NCBI RefSeq assembly: GCF_024707525.1
Contig: NZ_CP062231.1
Coordinates: forward strand, 1,488,001 to 1,552,000
DNA length: 64,000 bases
Reading direction: 5' to 3'
From: Rhizobium sp. TH2
Lineage (GTDB): Bacteria; Pseudomonadota; Alphaproteobacteria; Rhizobiales; Rhizobiaceae
The notes under the pieces were generated by a model. That model saw nothing but the letters and a program-made list of their open reading frames with translations, did not search any database and was not told where the DNA came from. Positions 55,836 through 64,000 of this stretch are shown one piece after another. Each line of letters begins with the position of its first letter. Positions within the stretch are counted from its first letter, which is position 1. The position numbers were made by a program, and so were the translations under genes.

Positions 55836-56237
55836 TTAATTTTCCCTCGGTGGCATTTCGTTGCGGACGTCGTTCGGATCGATCCCGATTTCCGGATTGC
55901 CCTCGAACTGTGGACCGTCCAATTCCGTCGGGCCGAATCCAGGTTGAGCGCGCGGGTCAAGCGTGCCGGTGCCATCGACAGCCGCCATTTCGTCAAGCAG
56001 GTTCGGCTTCTGCGTTTCCGTAAAGGCGAGCGTTTCGGTCTCTTCGGAGACGGACAGCTTCGTTGCGGGGAGGCTGCCGTCGCCAGCCGGCACTAGCTCG
56101 TCGATCGGATCAGGATCGGGACCGCGCCTCTCACTCGTATGCTCATGCCCACCGTGTGGGTCGTTCGCGCTGCCTCCGGTCCTGCGATGGTCGCTGTTGG
56201 GGTTGGAGCCGGGATTGTTGATTGCTTCGCCTGGCAT
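55836..56237 (-). CDS. Acidic disordered protein (133 aa), unknown
   Basis: Starts MPGEAINNPGSNPNSDHRRT and is rich in Pro, Asp, Glu and Gly, with a short hydrophobic patch near LLDEMAAV. AAAGGAG is eight bases before the ATG at 56237. First gene of a three-gene unit with an EcfG-type promoter 28 bp upstream. I do not recognise a domain. Confidence 0.7.
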   Translation of the reverse strand: MPGEAINNPGSNPNSDHRRTGGSANDPHGGHEHTSERRGPDPDPIDELVPAGDGSLPATKLSVSEETETLAFTETQKPNLLDEMAAVDGTGTLDPRAQPGFGPTELDGPQFEGNPEIGIDPNDVRNEMPPREN

Positions 56238-56264
56238 TGCCGCTTCTCCTTTGTTCCCCTGTAG

Positions 56265-56289
56265 AACTCTGTCTAGACGGCACAGTTCC
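56265..56289 (-). promoter_or_regulatory. EcfG-type promoter candidate before the 56237 operon
   Basis: On the - strand, GGAAC (56289-56285) and AGTT (56268-56265), 16-bp spacing. Confidence 0.55.
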
Positions 56290-56872
56290 ATGGCGGTTGG
56301 ATGGAGGACATACCGCCAGACGGTCAGTGGTGGTCGGATCCTCGACGGATAGGATACCGCCAAGCTCACATGCATAAGTCCAATCAGACTTTGAACGTCC
56401 CGCTCAAACGGCTGGCGTCTGCTATCGAAGGGATCGGGACGATGCAGGACGCCAAGAAATTCGCTGGACGATATCTGGTCTTCGCTGTCACCGACGGACC
56501 GAGGGGTGAAGGGGTGATTGCATTGGCGCCTACGCCCGCCTTCCTAGTGTCGAGCGATCCATGAGCCGGCTACAACCCTATCCAGCGTTTGCGCATTTTT
56601 TTGACACCGAGCATCATACGCTTCTCAATTTCATTACATCGGCTATTTCGGGTGAGGCGGCCGGGTGGTTCTAGTTGTCACAAGCTGGAAGCACCGGGTT
56701 TGCTGGTTGGGTTATCGCTTATTTAGCCGGTCACAGAATGAGGTCAGACCCTCAAGCTTTGGCCTGCGCAATTCATAGATGGCGTTGCGGACTCCTCCCA
56801 TCGAGACGATGCTTTCGTAAACCGCAGGGTTCACAAGGCCGGATCCATGTTGAGCGTGTCTTCTCGCATACG
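56290..56872. other. 580-bp region without a convincing gene
   Basis: An open + strand frame at 56301-56564 has no ribosome-binding site and an unremarkable product; I do not call it. No repeat, terminator or promoter was recognised, although the kinase gene at 56873 must terminate here. Confidence 0.5.
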
Positions 56873-58567
56873 TTACGCGATCTGTTTTCTTCTATCATAT
56901 GGCGTGGAGAGAACGTTGGCGATGGCGGCGCTGAGTTGTGCCTCATCGAAAGGCTTCGTCAGTCGCGGTAGCACACCGAACCTCTTTTCGTTCGGCAAAT
57001 CGACATAACCCGACGCCAAAATGATGGGGAGATCGGGGAAGTTGGTACCGATGTGCTCCGCAAGCTCCATGCCGGTCATTCCAGGCATGGCGTGGTCGGT
57101 AATAACCAAATCCGGGACCTCGACTGTTTTCAGGAGTTCCAGCGCGTGGACGCCAGAATGCGCTTCCAAGGTTTTGTGGCCCATGTCCTCCAACATCGCG
57201 ACAGTGCCGAGGCTGACGAGCGCGTCGTCGTCCACCACCAGTATTCGGAGGCCCCGCGCCTCGGGCTCCGCACCAGCCGGCTCGGTGCTGGCTAGCTCGG
57301 CGACGGTCAGGCGGCCACTCTCGCTCGCGACCGGAAGCCAGACGGAGACCTTCGTGCCCACTCCAACGGTGCTCGAAATTCTGAGCGACCCTCCGGACTG
57401 CGCCGCAAGGCCATGCACCATCGAGAGTCCCAGGCCGGTGCCTTTGCCGACGCCTTTGGTGGTAAAGAAGGGTTCGGCAGCTTTTTCAGCGGTCTCGCTG
57501 TCCATCCCGTGACCGGTATCGGCCACAACTATTTCTATGTATTCGCCCGGAGCCAATTCCGCTGACGCATGGCTGGAATGGATGCGAGTGGCGCTTATCG
57601 AGAGGGTTCCCCCTCCACTCATGGCGTCCCGGGCGTTGACGCACAGATTGAGAAGGGCAAGCTCCAGTTGGTTGGCATCAACGAGGATCGGGGGCAGGGC
57701 GGGTGGAAGGTTGTTGCTAATTACAATTGATGAGCCAACCGCCCTTCCAAGAAGATCCTCCATGCTGTCAACGAGCTCAATGAGATCAACTGCCTCTGGC
57801 TTTAGTTCCTGGCGGCGCGCGAACGCCAATAAACGCTGGGTCAGAGCTGTACCGCGTTCGGCCGCGTGAATTGCATTATTAAGAAGCCGGTCGTTGGTCT
57901 CGTCCGGTGTGAGGCGCTTTTTCAGAATGTTCAAGCTGCTCAGCGCGGCCATAAGCAGATTGTTGAAATCGTGTGCGACCCCGCCAGTCAGTTGTCCGAT
58001 CGTGTCGAGTTTCTGCGCTTCAAATAGCTGAGCCAATGCCTCCTCTCGCTCGCGTGTGCGTTCGTCCACGCGTCGTTCCAACTCCCCGTTCAAGGCCACG
58101 AGCTGGGCCGAAGACGCTTCCAGCTGGGCGGTGCGCTCCAGAACACGCTGCTCGAGTTTGAGATTCAGCGTCTCAAGGTCTCTTGTTTTTCGGTAGAGTT
58201 CAGCAAAGACCCTGACCTTCGCCCGCAGGAGTTCGGGAACAATCGGGACGGATACGTAGTCGACTGCACCCGCTTCGTAACCCCTCAAGCGGTCTGGCTC
58301 GGCCATCATAATGGCCGAAACAAAGATGATGGCGGTCTTCTGGAAACGGGGATGTTCCCGGATCATTGCGACCAGTTCAAAGCCATCCTGTTCGGGCATA
58401 CAGACGTCCACGAGGATGACGGCGACGTCTTTTTTCAGAAGATGTTCAAGGGCCTCACGGCCAGACGTTGCCTTGATCAAGGTTTCCCCGAGTTCCTGAA
58501 GGATGACTTCATAACTCAGAAGCTTGGCAGGCTGATCATCAACGAGCAGAATGTTAACCGGGTCCAT
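56873..58567 (-). CDS. Receiver-kinase-receiver hybrid protein (564 aa)
   Basis: Order: N-terminal receiver (residues about 4-120; LLVDDQ, phospho-Asp in VDVCMPEQDG), a coiled coil (LNLKLEQRVLERTAQLEAS onward), a kinase core with GGVAHDFNNLLMA (phospho-His), NLCVNARDAM and GVGKGTGLGLSMVHGL, and a C-terminal receiver (VVDDD, TDHAMPG, TKPFD). The second ATG (58567) has AAGGA six bases upstream, overlapping the stop of the giant kinase gene; the first ATG (58573) abuts it. With a three-base gap between the genes, the two kinases form an operon and probably one phosphorelay. The kinase core is closely related to that of the broken 52644 kinase. Confidence 0.92.
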   Translation of the reverse strand: MDPVNILLVDDQPAKLLSYEVILQELGETLIKATSGREALEHLLKKDVAVILVDVCMPEQDGFELVAMIREHPRFQKTAIIFVSAIMMAEPDRLRGYEAGAVDYVSVPIVPELLRAKVRVFAELYRKTRDLETLNLKLEQRVLERTAQLEASSAQLVALNGELERRVDERTREREEALAQLFEAQKLDTIGQLTGGVAHDFNNLLMAALSSLNILKKRLTPDETNDRLLNNAIHAAERGTALTQRLLAFARRQELKPEAVDLIELVDSMEDLLGRAVGSSIVISNNLPPALPPILVDANQLELALLNLCVNARDAMSGGGTLSISATRIHSSHASAELAPGEYIEIVVADTGHGMDSETAEKAAEPFFTTKGVGKGTGLGLSMVHGLAAQSGGSLRISSTVGVGTKVSVWLPVASESGRLTVAELASTEPAGAEPEARGLRILVVDDDALVSLGTVAMLEDMGHKTLEAHSGVHALELLKTVEVPDLVITDHAMPGMTGMELAEHIGTNFPDLPIILASGYVDLPNEKRFGVLPRLTKPFDEAQLSAAIANVLSTPYDRRKQIA

Positions 58568-58576
58568 AGGCATTCC

Positions 58577-61500
58577 TTAGCGGTGAAGCCACATGCGCAA
58601 AGCGTTCAGCAACTGCTCGGTGTTCACGGGCTTGGCGAGATAGTCGGACGCGCCGGCCTCGAGACACTTTTCCCGATCGCCCTTCATAGCCTTCGCCGTA
58701 AGTGCCACAATTGGAAGACGCCTAAACTCTGGATTTGTACGTATTGCCTGGATCGTTTCATATCCATCCATTCCCGGCATCATGATATCCATCAGCACAA
58801 TCGCCACGTCTGGTTCGGTGTTGATGATGGCGATGGCATCAAGGCCGGTGGTAGCGGTGAGGACCTTCATGCCACGTCGCTCGAGCACACTGCTAAGCGC
58901 GAAGATATTGCGGGCATCGTCGTCGACGAGCAGAACTGTGCATCCTTGAAGATCTTCGTCCGAACCGTGCAAGAGCTCCAGCATAAGCTGCTTTTGAGGC
59001 GGCATGTCCGCTACGACACGGTGGAGGAATAACGCAGTCTCATCAAGCAGCCTCTCGGGGGACTCGACACCCTTGACGACGACACTCCGAGCCATGGTGT
59101 GCAATTGCGCGTCTTCCTCGGGAGAGAGTTCCCGCCCTGTGAAAACGACAACCGGCAGCTCAGCGATGGAGGCGTCATCTCTGATCCGTTCGAGCACCTC
59201 GAATCCGGACATGTCGGGCAACTTCAGGTCAAGAACCATGCAGTCCGCAGAGTCTGTTCTCAGGATTTCGAGCGCCCGCTCACCAGTTCCAACGCTGGTT
59301 ATGTCGATGTCGTCATGTCCCAGCAGTTCACTCACGCTGACGCGCTCGCGCTCGTCATCCTCGACAACAAGCAGCCGTTTACGGCGCGGCTTCGCGAATT
59401 CCTTTAGCTTGGCGAGAGCGGCTTGCAAACTGTCGGTACTCGTCGGCTTGACCATAAAGTCGTATGCGCCGCGCGCGAGGCCATGCTGCCGGTCTTCGTC
59501 GAGAGTCAGCATTTGCACGGGAATATGGCGCGTCGCGGGATCTTGCTTGAGTTGGCTGAGCACGGTCCAGCCAAGCATGTCGGGAAGGAAAACATCCAGC
59601 GATATTGCGGTGGGCGTGTATTCGCGTGCCAGTGCCAGGGCATCGGCGCCTCTTGCCGCAATCAGAATCTTGAATCCGCGGTCGCGGGCCAGGTCTGCGA
59701 CAATCGCAGCATAGTGAAGATCATCCTCAACGATAAGCAGGACTGGCTCGCCGGCGGTGATGGAATGGCGATCGTCACTGAGGGTCTCCGCGGCAGGCTC
59801 GCTCAACAACAGATGACTGCGCGCGACGGAAATCTTTTCAGACTGATCGGAAAGTGTCAGGCGTGATGCTGACAAGCCAGCTCCGAAATGTGTGAGCGGG
59901 AGATAGAGCGTAAACGTGCTTCCTACGCCGGGCGTGCTTCGCAACTGGATTTCCCCGCCAAGGAGATTGGCCAGCTCTCGGCTGATAGCCAGCCCAAGTC
60001 CGGTGCCGCCATACTTACGGCTCGTCGACGCATCCGCCTGCTGGAAAGCCTCAAAGATAAGTCGCTGTTTTTCCGGTGGAATGCCAATGCCAGTGTCCGT
60101 CACTTCGAACGAAACGACCGACGAGGCAAGCCTTAGCGAAGTGTTGTCTGCGCTCCAGCCACTCGTTACCGGAGCAACCTTCAGTGTCACCCCACCATCC
60201 GCCGTGAACTTGAAGGCATTGGACAGCAAGTTCTTGAGTACCTGCTGTAGGCGTTTGGAATCCGTGAAAATGCTTCGTTCGAGGTCTTCGGCAAGCTCGA
60301 CATCGAACGCAAGACGCCGGTTCTCAGCCTCATGCCGGAACGGCCGTGTTAGGCCATCGATCAGGCTACTGAAGAAGATTTCCTCGGCCTCTACCGAAAC
60401 CGTGCCGGATTCGATTTTCGAAAGGTCCAGGATGTCGCTGATCAGATTCAGAAGGTCCGTACCTGCGCCGTGGATCGTGCGTGCGAACTCCACTTGCTTG
60501 CCCGACAAGTTCCCTTCGGGATTTTCGCCGAGCTGCTGCCCCAGAATAAGGATCGAATTCAGAGGCGTGCGCAACTCATGGGACATATTGGCTAGGAACT
60601 CGGACTTGTATTTCGACGTGAGCGCGAGCTCAGTCGCCTTTTCCTCCAATGCACGTCGAGCTTGTTCAATCTCCTGGTTCTTGGCTTCCACCTCGACATT
60701 GCGTTCCGCGAGCTGTTGAGCTTTCTGACCAAGCTGCTCGTTTGTCTGCTGGAGTTCGCCCTGCTGAGACTGCAACTCGGTCGCGAGCTTCTGGGACTGC
60801 TTGAGCAAGCCTTCCGTCTGCATGGTCGCCTCGATCGAATTCAACACGATGCCGATAGAGGTGGTCAGCTGATCAAGGAAAGAAAGCTGGAGTTCTGTAA
60901 AGCTTCCGACGGATGCGAGTTCGATGACAGCCTTGACCTGGCCTTCAAAAAGCACCGGCAGAACGATTGCGCTACGCGGCTTCGCTTTGAATATCCCCGA
61001 TCCGACCGGAACCACTTGCTTCGGCATTTCCGTGATCAGAATAGGACGCCCATCCTGTGCGCATTGTCCTATGAGCCCCTGGCCAAGTCGAATTCTATCT
61101 GGATGGCCGTCGACCGCGTCACCTGCATAGGTCGAAAGCAGCCTCAGGCTCTTTCCGTCTCCGTCACTTTCGATCTGATAAATGACGCCATTCTGGGCGC
61201 CAACGAGAGGCGCCAACTCCGACAGCAGCATTCGGCCGACGGTTGATAGCTCGCGCTGACCCTGCAGCATGTTCGTGAAACGCGCCAGATTCGTCTTGAG
61301 CCAATCCTGCTCCTTGTTCTGATCGGTCGTCAGACGAAGATTCCCGATCATGGTGTTGATATTGTCTTTGAGCTCTGCCACCTCACCGCGCGCTTCGACC
61401 TGGATCGATCGGGTAAGGTCGCCCTTGGTCACTGCGGTGGCGACTTCGGCGATGGCGCGCACCTGGGTCGTCAGGTTGGCGGCAAGAAGATTGACATTGC

Positions 61501-64000
61501 CGGTCAAGTCCTTCCAGGTCCCGGCAGTTCCGGGCACATTGGCCTGCCCACCGAGGCGTCCCTCGACGCCGACTTCACGGGCAACCGTCGTCACCTGATC
61601 CGCAAACGTGGCCAGCGTGTTCGTCATATTGTTGATCGTTTCGGCGAGCGCCGCCACTTCGCCTTTGGATGCCACGGTCAGATTCTGCTCAAGATCGCCA
61701 TTTGCAACCGCGGTCACCACCTTGACGATGCCTCGGACCTGTTCTGTCAGATTGGCCGCCATGACATTGACAGTGTCTGTCAGGTCCTTCCATGTGCCCG
61801 CGACGCCAGGCACCTGCGCTTGGCCACCGAGCTTTCCTTCCGTGCCCACTTCGCGCGCCACGCGCGTTACTTCGCCAGCAAAGGCGTTGAGCTGGTCCAC
61901 CATCGTGTTGATGGTGTTCTTGAGCTCGAGGATTTCACCCTTCACATCGACGGTAATCTTGCGCGACAGGTCGCCTCGCGCGACGGCCGTCGTGACTTCG
62001 GCAATGTTGCGAACCTGCGTTGTCAGATTTGCTGCAAGCAGGTTGACGTTGTCCGTGAGATCCTTCCATGTACCTGCCACGCCCGGCACGACTGCCTGAC
62101 CACCGAGCCGACCATCGGTACCGACTTCACGGGCAACGCGCGTTACCTCACCAGCAAACGAGCGAAGCTGGTCCACCATGGTGTTCAAAGTGTCCTTCAG
62201 AAGAAGAATTTCGCCGCGAACGTCCACCGTAATCTTGCGCGAGAGGTCACCGTTGGCGATGGCCGTGGCGACCTCCGCGATGTTGCGCACCTGGGCCGTC
62301 AAGTTGCCGGCCATAGAGTTCACGGAATCCGTGAGGTCCTTCCACGTTCCGGCGACACCCGAGACTTGGGCTTGTCCGCCGAGCTTGCCTTCCGTACCCA
62401 CCTCACGCGCCACGCGTGTAACCTCGCCGGCGAAGGCATTAAGCTGATCAACCATCGTGTTGATCGTGTTCTTGAGCTCAAGAATTTCACCTTTCACGTC
62501 CACGGTGATCTTGCGCGAAAGGTCGCCGCGCGCCACAGCGGTGGTCACTTCGGCGATGTTACGGACTTGGCCGGTGAGGTTCGATGCCATGGAATTCACG
62601 TTCTCGGTCAGATCCTTCCAGGTACCCGCGACACCCGGAACCTGCGCCTGACCACCAAGCTTCCCTTCTGTGCCGACTTCGCGGGCCACGCGGGTGACCT
62701 CGGACGCAAATCGGTTGAGCTGGTCAACCATCGTGTTAAGCGTTTCTTTAAGCTGAAGAATTTCGCCCTTAACGTCGACGGTGATTTTGCGTGAGAGGTC
62801 GCCGTTGGCGATCGCGGTGGAGACTTCCGCAATGTTTCGGACCTGCGCGGTTAGGTTCCCGGCCATCGAATTCACGGAATCCGTCAAGTCCTTCCAAGTG
62901 CCAGCGACGCCCAACACATTGGCCTGCCCGCCAAGTCGGCCCTCTGTGCCGACTTCGCGTGCAACACGGGTAACTTCACCGGCAAAACCGTTAAGCTGAT
63001 CGACCATCGTATTGATGGTCTCCTTGAGTTCGAGAATCTCGCCCGAAACCGCAACTGTGATCTTTTTGGATAGGTCACCCTGCGCCACGGCCGTCGCGAC
63101 TTCGGCGATGTTTCGGACCTGAGCAGTCAGGTTGGACGCCATGGAATTCACGGAATCCGTCAAGTCCTTCCACGTACCAGCAACGCCCTTGAGCTGCGCC
63201 TGACCGCCAAGCTTACCTTCGGTGCCGACCTCGCGGGCCACGCGAGTCACTTCCGACGCGAAAGCGTTCAACTGATCGACGGTCGTGTTGATTGTTTCCT
63301 TCAATTGAAGAATTTCACCCTTCACATCGACGGTGATCTTCTTTGAAAGGTCGCCGTTTGCGATAGCCGTTGAAACCTCAGCGATGTTACGCACCTGCGC
63401 CGTCAAGTTGGACGCCATCGAATTGACGTTGTCGGTCAGGTCCTTCCATGTGCCGGCGACGCCTGGGACCTGCGCTTGCCCGCCCAGCCTGCCTTCAGTA
63501 CCCACTTCGCGCGCCACGCGCGTCACTTCGCCGGCAAAACCATTCAACTGATCGACCATCGTGTTGATCGTTTCCTTGAGTTCAAGGATTTCGCCGGACA
63601 CCGACACGGTGATCTTCTTGGATAAGTCGCCATTGGCAATGGCTGTCGAGACGTCCGCGATATTCCGCACCTGGGCCGTGAGATTAGACGCCATGGAATT
63701 GACGTTGTCGGTCAGGTCTTTCCACGTGCCGGCAACGCCCGGGACCTGCGCTTGCCCACCCAACCGACCTTCGGTACCGACTTCGCGCGCCACACGCGTG
63801 ACTTCGCCCGCAAACCCGTTGAGCTGATCCACCATCGTGTTGATGGTTTCCTTGAGTTCCAGGATTTCGCCCGACACGTCCACCGTGATCTTGCGCGACA
63901 GGTCGCCTCGGGCAACGGCGGTGGTCACCTGGGCGATGTTGCGGACCTGTGCGGTAAGATTGCCGCACATGGCGTTGACCGAGTCGGTCAAGTCCTTCCA
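58577..64000 (-). CDS. Giant hybrid histidine kinase with tandem HAMP domains (partial, >1800 aa)
   Basis: The gene enters from the right edge. In order from the N-terminal side it has at least ten HAMP-type units of 92 residues (61.3-64.0 kb, each with [10 protein letters not shown]...GDLSRKITV...GEILELK), a GAF domain (about 60.8-61.25 kb), a coiled coil, HisKA-HATPase ([24 protein letters not shown]) and three receivers with phospho-Asp in [18 protein letters not shown] and [10 protein letters not shown]. This is the layout of bacterial relatives of fungal group III (Nik1-type) osmosensing kinases. No membrane segment is seen in the part present, so it may be cytoplasmic. It is followed in an operon by the receiver-kinase-receiver gene. 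Confidence 0.94.
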   Translation of the reverse strand, partial: WKDLTDSVNAMCGNLTAQVRNIAQVTTAVARGDLSRKITVDVSGEILELKETINTMVDQLNGFAGEVTRVAREVGTEGRLGGQAQVPGVAGTWKDLTDNVNSMASNLTAQVRNIADVSTAIANGDLSKKITVSVSGEILELKETINTMVDQLNGFAGEVTRVAREVGTEGRLGGQAQVPGVAGTWKDLTDNVNSMASNLTAQVRNIAEVSTAIANGDLSKKITVDVKGEILQLKETINTTVDQLNAFASEVTRVAREVGTEGKLGGQAQLKGVAGTWKDLTDSVNSMASNLTAQVRNIAEVATAVAQGDLSKKITVAVSGEILELKETINTMVDQLNGFAGEVTRVAREVGTEGRLGGQANVLGVAGTWKDLTDSVNSMAGNLTAQVRNIAEVSTAIANGDLSRKITVDVKGEILQLKETLNTMVDQLNRFASEVTRVAREVGTEGKLGGQAQVPGVAGTWKDLTENVNSMASNLTGQVRNIAEVTTAVARGDLSRKITVDVKGEILELKNTINTMVDQLNAFAGEVTRVAREVGTEGKLGGQAQVSGVAGTWKDLTDSVNSMAGNLTAQVRNIAEVATAIANGDLSRKITVDVRGEILLLKDTLNTMVDQLRSFAGEVTRVAREVGTDGRLGGQAVVPGVAGTWKDLTDNVNLLAANLTTQVRNIAEVTTAVARGDLSRKITVDVKGEILELKNTINTMVDQLNAFAGEVTRVAREVGTEGKLGGQAQVPGVAGTWKDLTDTVNVMAANLTEQVRGIVKVVTAVANGDLEQNLTVASKGEVAALAETINNMTNTLATFADQVTTVAREVGVEGRLGGQANVPGTAGTWKDLTGNVNLLAANLTTQVRAIAEVATAVTKGDLTRSIQVEARGEVAELKDNINTMIGNLRLTTDQNKEQDWLKTNLARFTNMLQGQRELSTVGRMLLSELAPLVGAQNGVIYQIESDGDGKSLRLLSTYAGDAVDGHPDRIRLGQGLIGQCAQDGRPILITEMPKQVVPVGSGIFKAKPRSAIVLPVLFEGQVKAVIELASVGSFTELQLSFLDQLTTSIGIVLNSIEATMQTEGLLKQSQKLATELQSQQGELQQTNEQLGQKAQQLAERNVEVEAKNQEIEQARRALEEKATELALTSKYKSEFLANMSHELRTPLNSILILGQQLGENPEGNLSGKQVEFARTIHGAGTDLLNLISDILDLSKIESGTVSVEAEEIFFSSLIDGLTRPFRHEAENRRLAFDVELAEDLERSIFTDSKRLQQVLKNLLSNAFKFTADGGVTLKVAPVTSGWSADNTSLRLASSVVSFEVTDTGIGIPPEKQRLIFEAFQQADASTSRKYGGTGLGLAISRELANLLGGEIQLRSTPGVGSTFTLYLPLTHFGAGLSASRLTLSDQSEKISVARSHLLLSEPAAETLSDDRHSITAGEPVLLIVEDDLHYAAIVADLARDRGFKILIAARGADALALAREYTPTAISLDVFLPDMLGWTVLSQLKQDPATRHIPVQMLTLDEDRQHGLARGAYDFMVKPTSTDSLQAALAKLKEFAKPRRKRLLVVEDDERERVSVSELLGHDDIDITSVGTGERALEILRTDSADCMVLDLKLPDMSGFEVLERIRDDASIAELPVVVFTGRELSPEEDAQLHTMARSVVVKGVESPERLLDETALFLHRVVADMPPQKQLMLELLHGSDEDLQGCTVLLVDDDARNIFALSSVLERRGMKVLTATTGLDAIAIINTEPDVAIVLMDIMMPGMDGYETIQAIRTNPEFRRLPIVALTAKAMKGDREKCLEAGASDYLAKPVNTEQLLNALRMWLHR
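61340..64000. repeat. Tandem 276-bp coding repeat (HAMP array)
   Basis: Ten copies at 276-bp period encode the HAMP units; the phrase for GTWKDLT recurs at each boundary (for example near 63711 and 63987). Copies are about as similar in DNA as in protein and differ mainly at synonymous sites, so the array is old or under selection against recombination. The last two copies (61340-61890) are the most diverged. Confidence 0.9.

Noticed and set aside
56301..56564. 87-residue + strand frame
   Set aside because: No ribosome-binding site and no similarity I can recognise.
61820..62794. Long + strand frame over the HAMP array
   Set aside because: It is antisense to the kinase; its internal repetition merely mirrors the HAMP repeats.
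61340..64000. Regular repeats suggesting CRISPR or a satellite
   Set aside because: The period is 276 bp with continuous coding of 92-residue HAMP units; there are no short repeats with unique spacers.

Overview
The window reads as a chromosomal segment of a high-GC alphaproteobacterium of the order Rhizobiales (Mesorhizobium/Phyllobacterium-like by gene content). The basis is a full-length cyclic beta-1,2-glucan synthase (ndvB/chvB type), an HWE-family kinase, small DUF3008 and DUF6894 proteins, palindromic intergenic repeats, and many promoter motifs of the EcfG (general stress response) sigma-factor type. The genus is inferred, not proven.

Region 1 (1-18.4 kb) is catabolic. On the + strand lie a PuuC-like aldehyde dehydrogenase, a LysR regulator, a three-gene NMT1/SsuA-type ABC importer and a GMC (choline-dehydrogenase-like) flavoenzyme, followed by a class III nucleotide cyclase. 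On the - strand, running the other way, a compact operon encodes a Rieske monooxygenase of the betaine/choline/stachydrine type, a PotFABC-type importer (binding protein, ATPase, two permeases), a cupin of the DMSP-lyase-like superfamily, and a YtcJ-type amidohydrolase. A BetI-like TetR gene is divergent from it, with a BetI-like operator in between. Together these look like an uptake and degradation system for a quaternary or N-methylated amine (or sulfonium) compound. I know of no described pathway with this exact set.

Region 2 (18.4-28.8 kb) holds a membrane-anchored sorbosone/glucose-dehydrogenase-like protein divergent from the 2836-residue cyclic glucan synthase.

Region 3 (28.8-56.3 kb) is a stress island. 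It carries DUF3008, PepSY-like, YidB, YflT-like and disordered small proteins, a Mn catalase, a Zn-alcohol dehydrogenase, a thioredoxin-reductase-like flavoprotein, an SDR of the general stress type, LigD plus a second ATP-dependent ligase, SelO, and several sensor kinases and receivers. Fifteen genes or operons here have a by-eye EcfG-type promoter (GGAAC, 16-17 bp, NGTT) just upstream; a sixteenth precedes ndvB. A tRNA-Ser(GCU) at 34.1 kb is followed directly by a decayed dnaE2. From about 30 to 55 kb there is a striking number of broken genes (GAF kinase, dnaE2, DUF6894, DUF4142, YciE/DUF892, hybrid kinase).

Region 4 (56.9-64 kb) contains a receiver-kinase-receiver protein and, just upstream of it, the C-terminal 1800 residues of a giant hybrid histidine kinase with at least ten tandem HAMP units. 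That gene runs off the right edge of the window.
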